Of a DNA stretch of 64,000 nucleotides, positions 1-7,908 are shown piece by piece. How positions within the stretch are numbered: position 1 is the first letter of the stretch; every line of letters begins with the position of its first letter. The DNA is taken from contig NZ_CP044532.1 of assembly GCF_026427775.1 (NCBI RefSeq), positions 248,001-312,000 of the forward strand, in the 5' to 3' direction. Position numbers and translations under genes: made by a program. Source of the stretch: Arthrobacter sp. CDRTa11. Its GTDB lineage: Bacteria > Actinomycetota > Actinomycetes > Actinomycetales > Micrococcaceae. The notes under the pieces were generated by a model. That model was given only the letters and a program-made list of their open reading frames with translations. It was not told where the DNA came from and searched no databases.

Positions 1-172
1 TTTCCCAGTGCTCAAGGAGCGCGCGACGGTAACCGGCGATGCCATCGAAGTGATGGAAGAAGGACCCCTTACTTAGGCCCAGGCGCGCTGCAACCCGGTC
101 GATCCGGACGCCCGGAGCTCCTTCTTCCGCAAGAACCCGGAGGCCTTCATCCACCCATCTTTGCCTGGTCAT
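1..172 (-). CDS. TetR-family transcriptional regulator, N-terminal part (cut by window edge)
   Basis: The 57 visible residues start MTRQRWVDEGLRVLAEEG and contain a classic TetR helix-turn-helix: an alpha-1 helix, then VRIDRVAARLGLSKGSFFHHF, in which GxxKGSFFHHF is the recognition-helix signature. The ligand-binding half lies outside the window. It is divergent from the DoxX-like gene at 199, with only 26 bp between start codons. A palindrome at 181-201 sits in that gap and is the obvious operator. No Shine-Dalgarno precedes the ATG at 172, so the transcript may be leaderless. The family is clear; the effector is unknown. Confidence 0.85.
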   Translation of the reverse strand, partial: MTRQRWVDEGLRVLAEEGAPGVRIDRVAARLGLSKGSFFHHFDGIAGYRRALLEHWE

Positions 173-180
173 CTAGGCAG

Positions 181-201
181 CATACCAAACCGTATGGTAT
201 G
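181..201. promoter_or_regulatory. Probable TetR operator palindrome
   Basis: Perfect 7-bp inverted repeat CATACCA (181-187) and TGGTATG (195-201) around a 7-bp spacer. It lies between the divergent TetR gene and the DoxX-like gene, and its right arm overlaps the ATG at 199. Position and symmetry fit a TetR-family operator that represses both genes. Confidence 0.65.
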
Positions 202-570
202 TATGAAAGCATGGTCCTCTTCCCCGATCCGAGCTGGCCCATCCTGGTCCTGGCAGGCATTTCGCTGGTTGACGGGTTCCTCTGCATCAAGCCGGCACCG
301 TTCATCGCCAAGTGCTTCGAAGACGTCCACTGGCCGCAAAGACACTGGTGGCTCATGACGCCGATCAAGTTCGCGGCGGCCGCAGGACTCATTGCAGGAC
401 TTTGGATCCCCGGCCTGGGAGCACTGACTACCGCCTGTCTGATCCTCTACTTCCTCATCGCAATCGGCATGCATATCCGCGCCCGCGACTTCGGCCGCAA
501 CCTCTTCCTCAACGCATTCGGAATGCTGGCGATCTGCATAACGACCGGCCTGTACAGCTTCATCCTGTAA
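199..570 (+). CDS. DoxX-like small integral membrane protein
   Basis: A 123-residue hydrophobic protein with about four membrane segments (roughly residues 9-30, 53-74, 78-97 and 103-122) and short loops, the usual size and topology of DoxX-like proteins. Actinobacterial DoxX-like genes are often paired with a TetR regulator, as here. The biochemical role of most DoxX-like proteins is unsettled; links to thiol and redox stress are known for some. The ATG at 199 overlaps the operator arm and lacks a Shine-Dalgarno. An alternative ATG at 211 would remove four residues. The family call is moderate and the function open. Confidence 0.7.
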   Translation: MYESMVLFPDPSWPILVLAGISLVDGFLCIKPAPFIAKCFEDVHWPQRHWWLMTPIKFAAAAGLIAGLWIPGLGALTTACLILYFLIAIGMHIRARDFGRNLFLNAFGMLAICITTGLYSFIL

Positions 571-952
571 AGCTGTCCGGGACTGGTGGGCGTTCATCAG
601 GACGAGAGCGAACGAGCGACAAACTTGACGCGCCAAGCAGGTCTAAAGGCCTGGCAATCTCTTGCGTTCCGAAGCCTTTGAAGAAAATAGCCCCCTACTT
701 CTGATGCCGGACGGGGCAGCCAAGCTTTTCCACGGCCTAGGATGACGTCTTGTGGCCATTTAGCCAGAAACGACCACGGCATATTTTCCTCGCCGATTGC
801 CTCGCTAGAAGCAAAGCCCTGGTCAATTTGGCGTTAATCGAGATGTTGGCCCCCGGCGGAGGAATGTTGGAACTGTCCCGTTGAGGGTTGGGCTTACGGG
901 CGCCAGGGGCGACATTTAGCGCCGCGAAAATGCCGCGCTCATCGCTCCGGGC
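571..952. other. 382-bp intergenic stretch, no gene recognised
   Basis: Between the DoxX-like stop and the kdgK stop. It looks less GC-rich than its neighbours, and no open frame here has actinobacterial codon bias or a ribosome binding site. No strong hairpin followed by a T-run was seen. It may be decayed sequence. Confidence 0.5.
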
Positions 953-1894
953 TCAACGGAGGACGGTGCCGTTCCCGGCATCCAGCAAGGCCAGTTCGTC
1001 CAGGGTGGGCAGGCCTTCCCAGTCGCCCTTTGTGGTGACGGCGAACGCCCCGAGCGTGTTGGCCAGGCGGAGCCGCCCTTCCGCTGTGAGCCCTGTGAGC
1101 AGCCCGGAAATGTAGCCGGCAGTGAAGGCGTCACCGGCACCAACGCTGTCGACGGCGGTGACGGGGCGGGCGGGGGAGTGGACAGTCCCGTGCCTGCTGG
1201 ACAGTGTGGCTCCACCGGCACCACGTTTGAGCACGACTTCCCGCACGCCGAGGCTAAGGAGGGCCGACACCGCGTCAGCTTCCGAATCCGGATCTGCGAT
1301 GAGGAGGTCCAGTTCGTCTGCTGAGCCGATGACAACGTCCACGTGGGGGACCAGTGCACTGAGGGCGGCGGAAGCCTCCTCCCGCGTCCAGAGCTTTGAC
1401 CGGTAGTTCACGTCCAACGTGACTGTTGCCCCTTCCTGCTGTGCCGCCGATGCTGCACGGAGGACTGCCTCTGCAGCGCTGTCGCTCAAGGCCGGGGTGA
1501 TTCCGGTGATGTGCAGGATGTGCGGGCGTCCAGCGAGCGCCGGGACCACATCGTCGCTGCTGAGCGCAGAACCTGCCGAGTTCTGGCGGTAGTAGTCAAC
1601 GCTGGTAACGTCCGGCAGCCGCTTCTCGAAAATCAGGATGCCGGTCTGTCGGAAGGGGTCGGTGGTGACATGGTCCTGTCCCACTGACTCGGCCCTGAGC
1701 GTGCGTCGGATGAGTGCGCCGCCGGCGTCGTTGCCAACACGGCCGGCCCATTGCACGCTGTGTCCAAGCCGCGCCAATGCTATGGCCACATTCGACTCAG
1801 CGCCGGCTATCGTTGCGCTGATGTTCGGGTTCAAGGCCAGCGGGCGGTCTGCCCTGAACGCGATCATGGTTTCGCCGAAGGTCAGGACGTCCAT
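953..1894 (-). CDS. kdgK: 2-keto-3-deoxygluconate kinase (PfkB family)
   Basis: A 313-residue PfkB/ribokinase-fold sugar kinase. The N-terminus reads MDVLTFGETMIAFRAD and a GAESNVAIALARLG segment forms the substrate-side glycine-rich region. Near residue 250 the signature VDSVGAGDAFTAGY carries the catalytic base aspartate of GAGD. Such kinases phosphorylate 2-keto-3-deoxygluconate at O6 to give KDPG. The assignment rests on its neighbour: the preceding gene is a KDPG aldolase whose end overlaps this start by 13 bp, implying translational coupling. It is the last gene of the sugar-acid operon. A closely related ketodeoxy-sugar substrate cannot be excluded. Confidence 0.85.
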   Translation of the reverse strand: MDVLTFGETMIAFRADRPLALNPNISATIAGAESNVAIALARLGHSVQWAGRVGNDAGGALIRRTLRAESVGQDHVTTDPFRQTGILIFEKRLPDVTSVDYYRQNSAGSALSSDDVVPALAGRPHILHITGITPALSDSAAEAVLRAASAAQQEGATVTLDVNYRSKLWTREEASAALSALVPHVDVVIGSADELDLLIADPDSEADAVSALLSLGVREVVLKRGAGGATLSSRHGTVHSPARPVTAVDSVGAGDAFTAGYISGLLTGLTAEGRLRLANTLGAFAVTTKGDWEGLPTLDELALLDAGNGTVLR

Positions 1895-2583
1895 TGATGC
1901 CGGCCTTCCGCGTGCTGGCTGCTGTCCAGGGAGACAGCCAATGCGCGCCCCTCCTGTGCGAGCGCAATAAGATTGCGGGCACGTTCAGCAAGTGCGGCGA
2001 GGCTGCCGCCGCGGGGCGCGTCTCCGGTCAGGGGACTGCCTGCGCCCACGGCAAGTGCCCCTGCCTGCAGATAACCCGTCACCGAATCGGCGCTGACGCC
2101 CCCAACGGGCACAAAAGGAATCTCCGGGAACGGGTCCCGCAGTGCTTTAAGGTACGCCGGGCCGCCCACACTCGCGGGAAACAGCTTCACAGCGGTGGCG
2201 CCTTCACGCCAGGCGGCGTACACCTCGGCGGGCGTGAGGGCCCCCACCAGCACGGGAAGCCCCAGGCTGCGGGCCTCCCCGGTGCTGGGCGCAAGGCAGG
2301 GCGTCACGATAAATTGCGCGCCGGCGTCGTGCGCTTCACGGACCTGGCCGGAGGTCAGAACGGTACCGGCGCCCAGCAGGGCGCGGCCGCTGGAGGCTTC
2401 GGCGATGCGGCCGATTACGTCAAAAGCCCCCGCCGTCGTGAGCGAGACTTCAACGATGGTGATCCCCGCATCGATCAGTGTCATGGCCGTGTTGAAGCAC
2501 GCATCCGGACTGTTGCCGCGGATGATGGCGAGCAGCCGGTTGTTCCTCAGGCCGGCGAGGAGTACATGGGAAGCGTCTTCCAT
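1882..2583 (-). CDS. eda: KDPG / KHG aldolase
   Basis: 233 residues, the usual length for a class I 2-keto-3-deoxy-6-phosphogluconate aldolase. Visible signatures are LLAIIRG near the N-terminus, the VEVSLTT strand containing the catalytic glutamate, GAGTVLT, QFIVTPCLAP, and GATAVKLFPA with the Schiff-base lysine. The enzyme cleaves KDPG to pyruvate and glyceraldehyde 3-phosphate in the cytosol, taking the product of the overlapping kdgK. The C-terminal 25 residues or so beyond the barrel are hydrophilic and non-conserved in appearance. A 3-bp gap separates it from the upstream dehydrogenase gene, so it is cotranscribed. Confidence 0.88.
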   Translation of the reverse strand: MEDASHVLLAGLRNNRLLAIIRGNSPDACFNTAMTLIDAGITIVEVSLTTAGAFDVIGRIAEASSGRALLGAGTVLTSGQVREAHDAGAQFIVTPCLAPSTGEARSLGLPVLVGALTPAEVYAAWREGATAVKLFPASVGGPAYLKALRDPFPEIPFVPVGGVSADSVTGYLQAGALAVGAGSPLTGDAPRGGSLAALAERARNLIALAQEGRALAVSLDSSQHAEGRHQWTS

Positions 2584-2586
2584 TGG

Positions 2587-3426
2587 TTAGGGCTCCACGG
2601 GGTCGGTTGGGGGCGTCAGGGTGGCGGGGAACATCAGGCAGGGAGATGCTTCGGGCTCCTCCGGATTGTCGGGAACAGGGGTGGGGTCAACGGGATCGAA
2701 CCCAAGGTCCCTGATGGTGTCGGTCAGGTCCCACCTTTCACCCGCTGCCGCTGACATACCCAGATACGTCCCGAAATGCAGGGGCACCGTCAGCGAGGCG
2801 TGGAGCAGCTGGGCGTAGTCATTGGGCCCCAGCCACTGGGTGGCGTGGGCAGCTGTTCCGGGCGGAAAGCCGGTCAGGCCAAGCCGCAGGCAGATCACGG
2901 AGATCGGCGTCTGTTCCGCCAGGATTTCCAGAAGATTTTCCGAGAACACCTTGGCAGCCCCGTATACACAGCAGGGGCGGGGTGCCCACTTCTGGCTGAT
3001 GGGGTAGTGCCCATGCCTGTGGTGGAGACCCATCGTGTGGATGGAACTCGCGAAGACAATCCTTCGAACGTCCGAGCCGGCAGCCGCTGCCGCGAGATGC
3101 GAGGTCAGCATGGCTCCGCTTTCCACGGCTGTCCGCGCGTCGATTCCCGGATAAGGATGCCCGGCCAGATGGACGACGGCGTCGGCGGACTCGATCGCCA
3201 CGTCCCAGGCACTGCGGTGGCTCAGATCCAGCGCCATGCGCTCAATCCCGTCCAGCGTTTCCCGGGGCCCTTGGGCGGCCCATTCCAGATCGATCAGCCG
3301 GAGCCTGTAGTGCCCCGCGAGGGCCGCCGAGGTGAGGCGTCCGACGTGCCCGGCGGCGCCCGTGACAACAACGAGGGGAGGCTGCGTTCCTTCGTCTGCA
3401 CCTAAGGTCATGGCTGATTGTTTCAC
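2587..3426 (-). CDS. NAD-dependent epimerase/dehydratase-type enzyme, uronate dehydrogenase-like
   Basis: 279-residue extended-SDR protein. VVVTGAAGHVGRL near residue 20 is the NAD-binding glycine motif, and VYGAAKVFSENL supplies the YxxxK catalytic pair. The blocks AVVHLAGHPYP, RIVFASSIHTMG and the Tyr-Gly-Ala-Ala-Lys context resemble bacterial uronate dehydrogenase (Udh), which oxidises hexuronates at C1 to aldarolactones. This is recognition from memory of the family, not a search. The gene starts inside the end of the dehydratase gene (ATGA overlap 3423-3426). Udh chemistry does not lead obviously to KDG, so another sugar at C1 is possible. The fold is sure, the substrate uncertain. Confidence 0.65.
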   Translation of the reverse strand: MKQSAMTLGADEGTQPPLVVVTGAAGHVGRLTSAALAGHYRLRLIDLEWAAQGPRETLDGIERMALDLSHRSAWDVAIESADAVVHLAGHPYPGIDARTAVESGAMLTSHLAAAAAGSDVRRIVFASSIHTMGLHHRHGHYPISQKWAPRPCCVYGAAKVFSENLLEILAEQTPISVICLRLGLTGFPPGTAAHATQWLGPNDYAQLLHASLTVPLHFGTYLGMSAAAGERWDLTDTIRDLGFDPVDPTPVPDNPEEPEASPCLMFPATLTPPTDPVEP

Positions 3427-4553
3427 CAGTTAGTGAATGATCCATCGAGTCGGCGCAGCTGCGGCATCAGCGGCGGTTCCATCTGATGGGCACGGGCAGC
3501 CTCAAGGTCAACCTCCAGGCCAAGGCCCGGGGCTTCGGGCCGGCGCATCCATTCCCCGTCCATGGTGGCCTGGACCGGGAACACGTCAGTCACCTGGGTG
3601 CCCGGCAACTGGTACTGCTCCTGGATGCCGAACGTTGGCAGCGTCATGTTCAGGTGCAGGGACGCTGCCGTCGCGATGGGACCCAGCGGGTTGTGGGTAG
3701 CCGTGCGGATGTGGTGGGACTCGCACCAGCCGGCTATCTTCTTGGCCTCGGTGAAGCCGCCCACAATGCAAATATCAAAACGGGCGTAGTCGATCAGGTC
3801 CCGTTCAATCAGTGGCCGCATCTCCCACTTGGACGCGGCCTGCTCGCCTGCTGCCAGCGGCACAGAGGTGCGCTGGCGAAGGGCGCCGTAGATGTCAGGG
3901 TTCTCCCACCGCAGCGGATCCTCCACGAAGTACATGTTGGCCCCCTCCAGCTCACGGCAAAGGGTGGTGGCCTCGGGAAGTTCCAGCCGTGTATGGACAT
4001 CGAGGATGAGCTCGAATTCCGTGCCGAGCTCATCCCGGACGGCAGCCACTTCCGCCAGGGCGTGCCGGGCGGCGGCACGGGGTTCCAGCAGGTCGCCTTC
4101 CGAGGGCACAGAGAGCCGCCCAACAGTCCACCCCTGCTCAAAGGCCTGCCGCGCGTTGTCCACGAGCTCGGCATAATCGGCGCCGCCGATGTGGCGGTAG
4201 CACTTCACCCGGTCACGGACCGCGCCGCCGAGCAGTTCATAAACCGGGACGTCCAGCGCCTTGCCCTTCAGGTCCCAGAGGGCAATGTCCACCGCGGAGA
4301 TGGCAGAGGCGAGGACTCGGTCCGCGGGGTAGAACCCTGACCGGGACATCACCTGCCAAAGGTGTTCGGTGCGGAAGGGATCATTGCCAATGAGCAGGGG
4401 CTTGAAGTGTTCCAGCGCTCCCCGGACGGCCAGCTGGCGCGAGCGGAGCCCCACCTCTCCCACACCGAAGATCCCCTCATCGGTGTGGACAACCACCATC
4501 ATCAGGGCACCGCCGTCGTCGATGGTGAGGACTTCGAGGTCCGTTATTTTCAC
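3423..4553 (-). CDS. Enolase-superfamily sugar-acid dehydratase (galactonate dehydratase-like)
   Basis: 376 residues with the N-terminal capping domain (MKITDLEVLTID, then the GVGEVGL loop) and an (alpha/beta)-barrel. LDVHTRL, FVEDPLRW and AAGEQ give the three metal ligands Asp, Glu and Glu. The His after the first ligand (DVH) and the later THNPLGPIA block match the D-galactonate dehydratase (GalD/DgoD) subgroup, where histidines act as acid/base. The subgroup KxK motif of mandelate racemases is absent. Expected product: a 2-keto-3-deoxy sugar acid, which fits the downstream KDG kinase and KDPG aldolase. The exact aldonate cannot be read from sequence. Confidence 0.8.
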   Translation of the reverse strand: MKITDLEVLTIDDGGALMMVVVHTDEGIFGVGEVGLRSRQLAVRGALEHFKPLLIGNDPFRTEHLWQVMSRSGFYPADRVLASAISAVDIALWDLKGKALDVPVYELLGGAVRDRVKCYRHIGGADYAELVDNARQAFEQGWTVGRLSVPSEGDLLEPRAAARHALAEVAAVRDELGTEFELILDVHTRLELPEATTLCRELEGANMYFVEDPLRWENPDIYGALRQRTSVPLAAGEQAASKWEMRPLIERDLIDYARFDICIVGGFTEAKKIAGWCESHHIRTATHNPLGPIATAASLHLNMTLPTFGIQEQYQLPGTQVTDVFPVQATMDGEWMRRPEAPGLGLEVDLEAARAHQMEPPLMPQLRRLDGSFTNW

Positions 4554-4565
4554 TGTCAGGCCTTT

Positions 4566-5456
4566 CTATTTCATGCCTGAGGTGGCAAAGCCGCGGACAT
4601 AGGACCGCTGGACGAAGAAGAACATGATGAGCACAGGAAGGACATAAAGCACCGCGCCGGCCGCCAGCAGGTTGTTGACCGGGAACCCCTGGGAGTTCAC
4701 ATAGCCGGTGGTGATGGCCACAGCGAGGGTGGTGTTGTCCTGGTTGAGCAGGAGCTGGGGGGCGATGAAGTCGCCCCACACGCCGTTGAAGGACAGGACA
4801 AAGGCGGTGATGATGACCGGCTTGGACAGCGGGAGGAAGATCTGCACAAAGATGCGCAGCCGGCCGCAGCCGTCGAGGATGGCGGCCTCCTCAAGTTCCC
4901 GTGGCAGCTGCGCGAAGAACTGGCGGTAGAGGAAAATGAGGTACGGAGCGCCCGCCATTCCCCACAACACCCACGGCCAATAGGTTCCCACCAGTCCAAC
5001 CTTCGCAAACAGCAGGTACGTCGGTATGAGGGTGATGATGGGCGGCGTCATCATCATGGCGATAAGGATCCCGAAGAGCACCTTTTTTCCCTTGCCGTTA
5101 AGCCGGGCGAACCCGTAGCCCACAAGCGCGGAGCTGACTGTGGTCAGGACGCCGGTCACTGTGGACAGGAAGAGGGAGTTGGCGGCATACGCCCAGAAGG
5201 GCAGGATCATCGTGGCATCGATGAAGTTCTGCACCTGCGGCTGAGTGGGGATCCAGGTGATGGGATCGGAGGCCAACTGCTGCGGAGACTTCAGTGCCGT
5301 CAGGAGGAGCCAGAGGACGGGAAGGAACAGAATGGCGCAGACCACCAGCAGGATCACGAAAGCCACCGGGTTCTTGCGTTCCCGGCTTTGCCGGATTGGC
5401 GGCTCCGGCAGTGCGGCCTGGGACTCTGTTTGCGGGCGGTGACTGGTGAGCGTCAT
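4566..5456 (-). CDS. ABC sugar transporter permease (MalG-type)
   Basis: 296 residues with about six membrane segments and the inner-membrane signature EEAAILDGCGRLRIFVQIFLPLSKP, the EAA loop that contacts the ATPase. A long hydrophilic N-terminus precedes the first segment near residue 35. The start is the ATG at 5456, whose ATGA overlaps the TGA of the upstream permease; a longer open frame to 5561 would run through that gene and is not credible. It forms the second half of a carbohydrate importer with the 5453-6424 permease and the 6430-7785 binding protein. No ATPase lies in the operon, as is common for CUT1 systems sharing an MsiK-like ATPase. Confidence 0.9.
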   Translation of the reverse strand: MTLTSHRPQTESQAALPEPPIRQSRERKNPVAFVILLVVCAILFLPVLWLLLTALKSPQQLASDPITWIPTQPQVQNFIDATMILPFWAYAANSLFLSTVTGVLTTVSSALVGYGFARLNGKGKKVLFGILIAMMMTPPIITLIPTYLLFAKVGLVGTYWPWVLWGMAGAPYLIFLYRQFFAQLPRELEEAAILDGCGRLRIFVQIFLPLSKPVIITAFVLSFNGVWGDFIAPQLLLNQDNTTLAVAITTGYVNSQGFPVNNLLAAGAVLYVLPVLIMFFFVQRSYVRGFATSGMK

Positions 5457-6424
5457 CCCTCTTTCCCTTCTTTGGAGGGGTCGACGGCGTAGAACACTGT
5501 GCGTCCGCCGATCTTGAACGTAATGATGGTGACCACCAGGATGACCAGGAAGAAGAGCCAAAGCATCGCCGACGCGTACCCGTACTTGGAGTACGCGAAG
5601 TACTGGGCGTAAACGTCCACCATAAAGACCCTGTTGGCCTCAGGCACGGCCGTGATCGCCGCCGGCCCGTTGGCCGGTGACAGCAGGAGCGCCGGGACGA
5701 ACGTCTGCAGGACGCCGATGGTGGTAGTGATCACTTGGAAAAGAAGCACCGGCGAGATGCTCGGCAGCGTGACGTGCCAGAATGCCGTGAAGGCGTTTGC
5801 CCCGTCCAGCCGCGCGGCCTCATGAAGCTCTGCCGGAACGTCCTGCAGGGCGGCGAGGTTGATCAGCACACCGGCGCCGATGCCCCAAAGCATGACCACC
5901 AACAGGACCACGAACACCGTGTTTCCGCTCATCCAGCTCACCGCATCCGCACCAAAGATGGCAGTGACACCGTTGATGGCGCCGCTGTCGCGGTCGAACA
6001 GCAGCTTCCAGGTCAGCGTCGCTGCGACGGGAGGCACGATGGCCGGGAGATAGACGAGCATCCGCAGACCTGACCGCCAATGGACCTTTTCGTTCAGCAG
6101 CAGCGCCAGTGCCAGTCCTCCGCAGATGGTGACTGGCACAACGGCGAGAGCGAGCAGTCCGGTGCGCTGAAGGCTGGCCCACATTCGGGGATCGCTCAAC
6201 GCATCGGTGTAGTTCTTCAGGCCGATCCAGTTTTGGTTCGGCGCTATTCCATCCCAGTTGGTGAAGCTGATCCACAGTGCGTAGCCCAGCGGAAACAGCG
6301 TCAGGAGTACAGTCCCGATCAGCCACGGGGAGATAAAGGCGTAGAAGGCGCCCGAACCCCTGAAACCGCTGGCTCCCGGCCGGTTCCTGGAGCGGACGTA
6401 CTTAGCCAGCGACTGTGTACTCAA
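5453..6424 (-). CDS. ABC sugar transporter permease (MalF/UgpA-type)
   Basis: 323 residues. After a basic N-terminus, ISPWLIGTVLLTLFPLGYALWISFTNW is the first segment typical of MalF-like CUT1 permeases. ELHEAARLDGANAFTAFWHVTLP is the EAA loop. About six membrane segments are visible. It starts 5 bp after the binding-protein stop and ends in a 4-bp overlap with the second permease, so the three importer genes are tightly coupled. The substrate is inferred from the operon to be a sugar or sugar acid feeding the ketodeoxy pathway. Confidence 0.9.
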   Translation of the reverse strand: MSTQSLAKYVRSRNRPGASGFRGSGAFYAFISPWLIGTVLLTLFPLGYALWISFTNWDGIAPNQNWIGLKNYTDALSDPRMWASLQRTGLLALAVVPVTICGGLALALLLNEKVHWRSGLRMLVYLPAIVPPVAATLTWKLLFDRDSGAINGVTAIFGADAVSWMSGNTVFVVLLVVMLWGIGAGVLINLAALQDVPAELHEAARLDGANAFTAFWHVTLPSISPVLLFQVITTTIGVLQTFVPALLLSPANGPAAITAVPEANRVFMVDVYAQYFAYSKYGYASAMLWLFFLVILVVTIITFKIGGRTVFYAVDPSKEGKEG

Positions 6425-6429
6425 CTGCC

Positions 6430-7785
6430 TCAGCCCTTCTTGCCGGCAAGTTCCATGCCCTGCTTGAGGAGCTCGTTGACGGCAGTGGTAGCCTGGTCCG
6501 CGAACTGGCCGACGGACAGCTCGCCGGTCGCTGCGCGGGGGAAGAGCTCGGCGATGGCAGCGCTAACAGCAACCGCTTGGGCGTAAGGGCTGAACGGGAG
6601 GACCTGAAGGTACTGCTCTTCATTCTTCTGGACCTTCATGGCTTCGGATTGGTACGGGAGGGCCTGCGGGAGTTCGGAGGTCAGAGTAGTAACGGAGGGC
6701 ATGCCCACTCCCGTCTGTGCCCTTACCTTGGCGTTGGGGCCGGTGCAGCAGTACCACTCAAGGAACGCGTAGGCCTCATCCTTCATCTCGGTCTTGGAGG
6801 AGATCCAGTAGCCTGTGGCCGACGTGGTGGGGCTGACGCGCTTGGAGCCCATCATGGGGGCGGGCGCCAGCCGGGCGAACTCGGCGGTTTTGGGATTGGT
6901 GGACACCATGCCGCCGAACCAGTAGCCGGCCAGTGCCATGGCAGTCCTCTTGGCATCAAACGGCGGCCAGTCCCAGCCATCCGGGTTGGGATCAACCAGG
7001 GTGTATCCAACCTGCTTCTTGGCCACGTCGATGTGCCACTGCAGTGCCTGCCTGGCCTCGGGGCTGGTGAAGTCCGCCTTGGTCAGGTCGTCATTAAAAA
7101 TGCGCCCGTTGGTGGTGGCCACCATGGCCGAGAGGTTCTCTATGGAGGGCGCAGTGGCGAACAGGCCATACTGTTCAACCTTCCCGCCGCCGCGCTTTGT
7201 CATGGGCTCGGCATATTCGAGCAGCTGGTCATAGGTGAGCGGCTTGTCCGCAGTGGGAAGCGGAATGCCGGCTGCAGCAAAGGCTTCGGTGTTGTACCAG
7301 AACATGGAATCCTGGGACCAGTCCTTGACGAATCCATAACGCGGCCCGCTGCCCTGCTTGTTTCCGTCCCAGCGCCAGACGTCGTTGATCTTGGCCAGGT
7401 CAGCTTCCTTAAGCGTGCTTGACTTCGCCAGATACGGGTCCAGGTCCAGAGCCAGCCCGCGGCTCGCCAGGTTGGCAGTGCTGATGGCCCCAAGGCTCCT
7501 GGCCAGGTCCGGCGGAGTTCCGGCAGCCATCATGGCGTTCAGCCGGGTGGGATCGTCCTTGATCAGCGTGATGGGCACCTCGGGGTGGTCCTTGACCCAG
7601 GCGTCGATGACTTCCTGGGTGATCTCACCAGGATTGCCCATAATCGTCAGGCCGCCTGACTTTTTAGCGGCCCCTCCTGCCCCGCTCGCCGAGCATCCGG
7701 TCAGGCCGCCGGCTGCTGCGAAGCCGGCAAACAGGGCGGCGCCGCTGAGGAGGCTCCGGCGGGAAACGTTATTTAGTGCATTCAT
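6430..7785 (-). CDS. ABC transporter sugar-binding lipoprotein
   Basis: 451 residues, extracellular solute-binding protein family 1. The start at 7785 gives MNALNNVSRRSLLSG, a twin-arginine-like signal (SRRSLL) ending in the lipobox LTGC near residue 32, so the mature protein should be a membrane-anchored lipoprotein, possibly Tat-exported. An AAGGT Shine-Dalgarno lies about 8 nt upstream. A longer frame to 7872 exists but lacks this support and spoils the signal. The body shows usual binding-protein features (GEITQEVIDAWVKDHPEV, SATGYWISSKTEMKDEAYAFLEW). First gene of the operon 7785 to 953, divergent from the ROK regulator. Confidence 0.88.
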   Translation of the reverse strand: MNALNNVSRRSLLSGAALFAGFAAAGGLTGCSASGAGGAAKKSGGLTIMGNPGEITQEVIDAWVKDHPEVPITLIKDDPTRLNAMMAAGTPPDLARSLGAISTANLASRGLALDLDPYLAKSSTLKEADLAKINDVWRWDGNKQGSGPRYGFVKDWSQDSMFWYNTEAFAAAGIPLPTADKPLTYDQLLEYAEPMTKRGGGKVEQYGLFATAPSIENLSAMVATTNGRIFNDDLTKADFTSPEARQALQWHIDVAKKQVGYTLVDPNPDGWDWPPFDAKRTAMALAGYWFGGMVSTNPKTAEFARLAPAPMMGSKRVSPTTSATGYWISSKTEMKDEAYAFLEWYCCTGPNAKVRAQTGVGMPSVTTLTSELPQALPYQSEAMKVQKNEEQYLQVLPFSPYAQAVAVSAAIAELFPRAATGELSVGQFADQATTAVNELLKQGMELAGKKG

Positions 7786-7856
7786 TGGACGTACCTTCAT
7801 CGCTACGGGCCCCGCGAGGCCGGTGTTTGTAATGTGCTGGACAAATCCCCGACTCA

Positions 7857-7876
7857 TTGTGAGCGTTATCACGCAA
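7857..7876. promoter_or_regulatory. Candidate operator in the ABC operon/ROK intergenic region
   Basis: The 20-bp sequence TTGTGAGCGTTATCACGCAA has dyad symmetry, with GTGA (7859-7862) and TCAC (7869-7872) flanked by TTG and CAA. It lies 72 bp upstream of the binding-protein start and 33 bp upstream of the proposed ROK start, where an operator controlling both would be expected. Confidence 0.45.
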
Positions 7877-7908
7877 GTGTGTCAAGACTCTTTACACAAA
7901 CTATTTCA

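Noticed and set aside
1894..2754. 286-codon plus-strand frame across the eda gene
   Set aside because: No motifs and atypical composition; eda on the other strand has the Schiff-base lysine block.
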